From positions 1-16,336 of the forward strand of contig DATKDU010000236.1 of NCBI GenBank assembly GCA_035512595.1: 16,336 nucleotides of DNA, given 5' to 3'. Below the pieces are notes generated by a model. That model had not been told where the DNA came from, ran no database searches, and saw only the letters and a list, made by a program, of their open reading frames with translations. The stretch is from DATKDU01 sp035512595 (lineage in GTDB: Bacteria; Planctomycetota; Planctomycetia; Pirellulales; Pirellulaceae). Numbering within the stretch: position 1 is the stretch's first letter; the number at the start of each line of letters is the position of its first letter. Of this stretch, positions 13,564 to 16,336 are shown piece by piece. The position numbers were made by a program, and so were the translations under genes.

Positions 13564-13705
13564 AATTCCAAGCACCATGCACCAATTTCCAAGCAAATCC
13601 GAATCACCGAGATCCTAAAAGACGGTGATTCGTCGCTTGGAACATTTCAGGCTTTCGATTTTGGATTCGTTGGGTGCTTGGTGCTTCGGATTTAGGATTT
13701 GGCGT
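13564..13705. repeat. Heptad inverted repeat between rpsB and tsf
   Basis: The left arm has heptads AATTCCA, AGCACCA, TGCACCA, ATTTCCA (13564-13591). The right arm has TGGGTGC, TTGGTGC, TTCGGAT, TTAGGAT (13671-13698), complementary in character. The core is a perfect 10-bp hairpin CGAATCACCG (13600-13609) / CGGTGATTCG (13623-13632) with a 13-nt loop. It may set the relative expression of S2 and EF-Ts by processing or partial termination. Confidence 0.65.
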
Positions 13706-13772
13706 CCCGAACCGTTCTTGTCGCCCGCTAGTCCGATATTTACCGACCAAATTCATATTGCAGGAGAGAACC

Positions 13773-14606
13773 ATGGCCCAGATCAGTGCCGCGGCAGTCA
13801 ATGAGCTGCGCAAAAAAACCGGCGTTTCCATGATGTTGTGCAAGGAGGCTCTGTCCGCGTCCGAGGGAAATGAGGACAAGGCGGTGGCCTACATCCGCGA
13901 AAAAGGGATTGCGACGCAAGGCGGGCGGCAGGACCGCGAGACGGCGTTTGGCCGGTTCAGCATTTACAGCGGCCTGGACAAGAAAACGGGCGCCATCGTC
14001 GAGCTGAAGTGCGAGAGCGCTCCCGTCGCCGGACACGAGGAATTCGTCCAACTGGCCAACGACCTGGCTCAGCAACTTGCTACCGGACCGGGCGCGAGCA
14101 CTGCCGAGGAACTGCTCAGCCAGCCGTCGCCGAGCAAGCCCGGTCTCAAGCTGGGCGACGTCAAAGATGATTTGTTCAACCGCATTCGCGAGGTGTTCAA
14201 AGTTGGCCGGCTGGCCCGCATCGACGGTACTTGTGGCGGCTACAGTCACAACGCGGGCACGATCAGCGGCGTGCTGGTGGAAGTCGAAGGGGGCAGCGAC
14301 CTGGCCGCCAAGGACGTGAGCATGCACATCGCGGCCATGCGGCCGGCGGCACTTCGCAAGGAAGACCTCGACCCGGCGCTGGTCGAGAAGGAGCGGGAAA
14401 TCTTGCGCAATGCCGCGCTCAAGGAAGGCAAGCCCGCCAACATCGTGGACAAGATGGTCGAAGGGCGGCTAGGTAACTTCTACGCCAACACGGTGCTGCT
14501 GGAGCAGGCGTTCGTCAAGGACAACGCCATCAGCGTCGGCAAGTACGCCGAGCAGAATGGCATGAAGATCAAGCGGTTTGTGCACTGGGAGCTGGGGAAG
14601 GAATAA
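13773..14606 (+). CDS. tsf: Translation elongation factor Ts
   Basis: A 277-aa EF-Ts, the nucleotide exchange factor that releases GDP from EF-Tu. The N-terminal UBA-like domain (1-50) holds AAAVNELRKKTGVSMMLCKEAL and AVAYIREKG. The core domain follows (about 55-230) and the C-terminal part has VLLEQAFVKD and the closing KRFVHWELGKE. The start is firm: ATG 13773 has AGGAG 6 nt upstream. Two departures from the Escherichia coli pattern are visible. The usual MMDCKKAL is MMLCKEAL. The interface motif TDFVA is replaced by SAPVA (residues 82-86), so the Asp and Phe that displace Mg2+ in EF-Tu are absent. The rest is intact and the gene is in its normal place after rpsB, so it is surely functional EF-Ts. 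Confidence 0.96.
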   Translation: MAQISAAAVNELRKKTGVSMMLCKEALSASEGNEDKAVAYIREKGIATQGGRQDRETAFGRFSIYSGLDKKTGAIVELKCESAPVAGHEEFVQLANDLAQQLATGPGASTAEELLSQPSPSKPGLKLGDVKDDLFNRIREVFKVGRLARIDGTCGGYSHNAGTISGVLVEVEGGSDLAAKDVSMHIAAMRPAALRKEDLDPALVEKEREILRNAALKEGKPANIVDKMVEGRLGNFYANTVLLEQAFVKDNAISVGKYAEQNGMKIKRFVHWELGKE

Positions 14607-14644
14607 ACATCTTCGCGATTCAAGTTCGAGTCGGTGTCCGTATG

Positions 14645-14653
14645 GCGTAGAAT
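14645..14653 (+). promoter_or_regulatory. Candidate -10 (TAGAAT) for toxin-antitoxin pair
   Basis: GCGTAGAAT, with a 5 of 6 TATAAT match at 14648-14653, lies 45 nt before the antitoxin ATG. It resembles the GCTAGAAT upstream of 7959. The region 17 nt further up (TTCGAG) is a poor -35. If active, it would let the module be expressed independently of tsf. Confidence 0.35.
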
Positions 14654-14698
14654 TGTGGTCGGCGGGCGTCGTTGTCAGTATTAGCCATCGAGTTGATC

Positions 14699-14911
14699 AT
14701 GCCTTCCACTGAATCGCCCTTTCGTTACGACTTGGAAGTGCCGGAAAACGGCAGGATCGAGGTCCAGGTGCCGTTGCCGGCGGGCTCGCAAGTGACGGTG
14801 ATCGTCGTCGAACATGGAGCCCCATCGGCCGACGACCTTTTAGCGGCATCTGAGAGCAGCACTGCTTTCTGGGATAATCCAGAAGATGACGAGGACTGGA
14901 ACGATGCCTGA
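14699..14911 (+). CDS. Putative antitoxin partner of PemK/MazF-type toxin
   Basis: A 70-aa acidic protein. The N-terminal part has alternating beta-type residues (FRYDLEVPENGRIEVQVPLP, then AGSQVTVIVVEHG). The C-terminal tail is acidic and Trp-rich (LLAASESSTAFWDNPEDDED) and ends WNDA. Such a tail is typical of antitoxins that fill the toxin RNA-binding groove. Its stop overlaps the toxin start by 8 nt (14904-14911), which implies cotranslation. An upstream TTG at 14672 would add nine residues; ATG 14699 gives the natural beginning. Antitoxin identity rests on position and the acidic tail, not on a domain I can name with certainty. Confidence 0.75.
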   Translation: MPSTESPFRYDLEVPENGRIEVQVPLPAGSQVTVIVVEHGAPSADDLLAASESSTAFWDNPEDDEDWNDA

Positions 14912-15242
14912 GCAGGGCGTGATCGTGCTCGTTCCAGTTCCGTTCACTGACTTATCGTCCCACAAGAGGCGACCAGTAATTGTTGTATCCTCGAACCAAT
15001 ACAACCGCCAATCCCCGGATTGTATTGTCGTAGCGATGACTTCCAATCCGGCTGCGCCCCCCTACAGCTTTCGAATCACTTCTGCGGACCTCGTTGAAGG
15101 AACGTTAAATCGACCTGGTACCGTTCGAGTCGACAAAATCTACACGCTCGCACAGGCGATCATCGTTAAAAAATTTGGCAAGGTTTCCGACCGGATCGTC
15201 CATCGAATTCGGCAAACGCTCGACGCGCTGACGGCTCCGTGA
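14904..15242 (+). CDS. PemK/MazF-family toxin (endoribonuclease)
   Basis: A 112-aa protein of the MazF/PemK fold, predicted to cut single-stranded RNA at short sequence motifs. Family marks are GVIVLVPVPFTDLSSHKRRPVIVVSSNQYN (residues 5-34), which includes the catalytic-region Arg, IVVAMTSNP with the conserved Thr (about 42-50), the GTVRVDKIYTL segment and a final helix ending RIRQTLDAL. The frame is open from ATG 14886, but ATG 14904 gives the usual start (MPEQGVIVLV) and has GAGG 9 nt upstream. It overlaps the antitoxin stop by 8 nt. The module lies between tsf and pyrH in an otherwise conserved cluster, which is an unusual position. Confidence 0.9.
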   Translation: MPEQGVIVLVPVPFTDLSSHKRRPVIVVSSNQYNRQSPDCIVVAMTSNPAAPPYSFRITSADLVEGTLNRPGTVRVDKIYTLAQAIIVKKFGKVSDRIVHRIRQTLDALTAP

Positions 15243-15275
15243 ACGGTCGTGCGTCGGTAGTACCCGGCCAGGAAG

Positions 15276-15361
15276 TTCCGGATTCCGAGATTCGTGTTCC
15301 GGGTTGCGAACCTGAGGCAAACCTCCAACTTGGAACTGAAAACCCCGAACTCGGAACCGAA
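15276..15361. repeat. Heptad inverted repeat upstream of pyrH
   Basis: The left arm is TTCCGGA, TTCCGAG, ATTCGTG, TTCCGGG, TTGCGAA (15276-15310). The right arm is AACTTGG, AACTGAA, AACCCCG, AACTCGG, AACCGAA (15327-15361). The 7-bp phase is kept exactly in both arms and the arms are imperfect reverse complements. The array ends 5 nt before the pyrH ATG, leaving no room for a normal Shine-Dalgarno site. Confidence 0.75.
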
Positions 15362-15366
15362 ACACC

Positions 15367-16119
15367 ATGGCCTCCACCGCTCCATCAGAACCCTTCCGCC
15401 GCATCGTCCTAAAACTCTCCGGCGAAAGCTTGAGCCACGCCGGCGAGCGCGGCATCGGCATGGAAGAGGTCGTGCTGATCGCGCGGGAGGTCAAGGCGGC
15501 CGCCGACACCGGCTGCCAGATCGCCCTTGTCGTCGGCGGCGGCAATATTCTTCGCGGCGCCCACTTCAAGAGCGCTTCTGCCAACATCCAGGAAGCGACC
15601 GCCCACTACATGGGGATGCTCGCCACGGTGATCAACGCCCTGGCCATGCAGGACGCCCTGGAATCGATTGGCGCGGACACCCGCGTCATGTCGGCCATCC
15701 ATATGCAGGGGGTGGCCGAGCCCTACATCCGCCGCCGCGCCCGCCGGCACCTCGAAAAAGGGCGGATCGTGATCCTGGCCGCCGGCACCGGCAGTCCGTT
15801 CGTCACCACCGATACGGCCGCCGCCCAGCGAGCCCTGGAGATCGATGCGGACATCCTGATGAAGGCCACCAGCGTGGACGGCGTCTACAGCGACGACCCG
15901 AAGAAAAACCCGCACGCCGTGTTCTACAGCGAACTCGACTACGGCAACGTGCTGGAGCAGAACCTGCGCGTGATGGACTCGACCGCCATCACCCACTGCA
16001 TGGAGCACAACATGCCGATCCTGGTGTTCAACTTCCGCAAGGCGGGGAACATCCTTCGCGCGGTGAAGGGGGAGAAGGTCGGCACGCGGATCACGAGCCG
16101 GAAGACGAACGGGGGGTGA
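15367..16119 (+). CDS. pyrH: Uridylate kinase (UMP kinase)
   Basis: A 250-aa cytosolic enzyme that phosphorylates UMP to UDP in pyrimidine nucleotide synthesis. The amino-acid-kinase fold signature is complete: RRIVLKLSGESL (11-22) for phosphate binding, ALVVGGGNILRG (53-64), HYMGMLATVINALAMQDALE (79-98), VAEPYIRRRARRHLEKGRIVILAAGTGSPFVTTDTAAAQRAL (about 116-157) and ADILMKATSVDGVYSDDP. The C-terminal MDSTAITHCMEHNMPILVFNF is typical. Bacterial PyrH is normally hexameric and regulated by GTP and UTP. The N-terminus has about 10 residues before the first strand, slightly long, but no later Met or GTG fits. The ATG directly follows a heptad repeat with no ribosome binding site. frr, which often follows pyrH, does not appear in the remaining 217 bp. 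Confidence 0.97.
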   Translation: MASTAPSEPFRRIVLKLSGESLSHAGERGIGMEEVVLIAREVKAAADTGCQIALVVGGGNILRGAHFKSASANIQEATAHYMGMLATVINALAMQDALESIGADTRVMSAIHMQGVAEPYIRRRARRHLEKGRIVILAAGTGSPFVTTDTAAAQRALEIDADILMKATSVDGVYSDDPKKNPHAVFYSELDYGNVLEQNLRVMDSTAITHCMEHNMPILVFNFRKAGNILRAVKGEKVGTRITSRKTNGG

Positions 16120-16144
16120 AGTTGGTCTGGGTGATCGGGATCGG

Positions 16145-16198
16145 AATCTTCACTAATCTTCACTAATTAGTGAAGATTAGTGAAGATTAGTGAAGATT
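16145..16198. repeat. Perfect 44-bp palindrome of 10-bp units after pyrH
   Basis: Units AATCTTCACT (16145-16154, 16155-16164) face AGTGAAGATT (16169-16178, 16179-16188, 16189-16198) around a central AATT. The palindrome 16145-16188 is perfect (22-bp arms) and a third right-hand unit extends it. It is the same decamer family as at 4606-4677, and starts 26 bp after the pyrH stop, so it may be a transcript end. Confidence 0.85.
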
Positions 16199-16200
16199 AG

Positions 16201-16336
16201 CCCGCATTTCTCACCGCCCCGGTCATGATGAGTGGATTTGGGCCGACTGACAGTTTCGCAGGGGCGAGATAGTCCAACGGCGGGCTGTGGCGCGGGGGGT
16301 GGGCGGAGGTGGAGGCCAGTTTTTGACCTGCGGCGC
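16201..16336. other. Right edge, no gene recognised
   Basis: GC-rich sequence after the decamer palindrome. On the minus strand a frame is open from the edge to a TGA at 16225-16223 (37 codons, Pro/Arg-rich at first). It could be the 3' end of a convergent gene but shows no family feature, so it is not called as a CDS. No start of frr or another plus-strand gene is visible. Confidence 0.4.

Noticed and set aside
16223..16336. 37-codon open minus-strand frame at the right edge
   Set aside because: Too short, Pro/Arg-biased and without any motif; could be the end of a gene outside the window but cannot be supported.

Overview
The window looks like a piece of a planctomycete chromosome, most likely a Pirellulales-type genome. 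This is inference, with no marker gene for exact placement. The support is GC-rich sequence, frequent GTG/TTG starts with weak Shine-Dalgarno sites, a ThuA-domain secreted protein, a BBP7-like outer-membrane barrel, small Lys-rich secreted CxxCH proteins, and spacers packed with short-period inverted repeats.

Layout. 1-810: the 5' end of a secreted protein and an unrecognised 196-aa protein, both on the minus strand. 903-2825: a divergent pair, a secreted ThuA-domain protein (-) and a nucleoside hydrolase (+). 3090-4564: three tandem paralogous secreted c-type-cytochrome-like proteins that align without a gap through residue 125 and are separated by a terminator and GC-rich palindromes. 4696-6601: a two-gene minus-strand operon (8-TM membrane protein, then aldose 1-epimerase). 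6846-9596: a GtrB/DPM1-like polyprenyl-phosphate glycosyltransferase and a large polytopic membrane protein that may use its product. 9664-10455: a HEAT-repeat lipoprotein (-). 10652-11205: a ParD/ParE-type toxin-antitoxin pair. 11216-12349: a BBP7-like barrel protein (-). 12780-16119: the translation/nucleotide cluster rpsB - tsf - [PemK/MazF-type toxin-antitoxin] - pyrH. The frr gene that often follows pyrH is not seen before the window ends.

The most interesting structure lies between the genes. At least five spacers (6779-6841, 7797-7844, 9596-9658, 13564-13705, 15276-15361) carry degenerate repeats with a strict 7-bp period. In four of them the heptads on the left are mirrored by reverse-complement heptads on the right, so they can form hairpins, yet the words differ from locus to locus. 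A second family has a 10-bp period (unit CACTAATCTT) and occurs at 4606-4677 and 16145-16198, again as inverted arms. Separate GC-rich palindromes surround the cytochrome genes. The rpsB leader contains four mutually complementary segments that could switch between alternative hairpins. A shared GCTANAAT-like -10 motif precedes several genes.

Other points worth a look: the EF-Ts sequence lacks the TDF motif used at the EF-Tu interface in Escherichia coli, the three cytochrome paralogs lack a conserved Met or second His that could be the distal heme ligand, and a toxin-antitoxin module is inserted into the rpsB-tsf-pyrH cluster.
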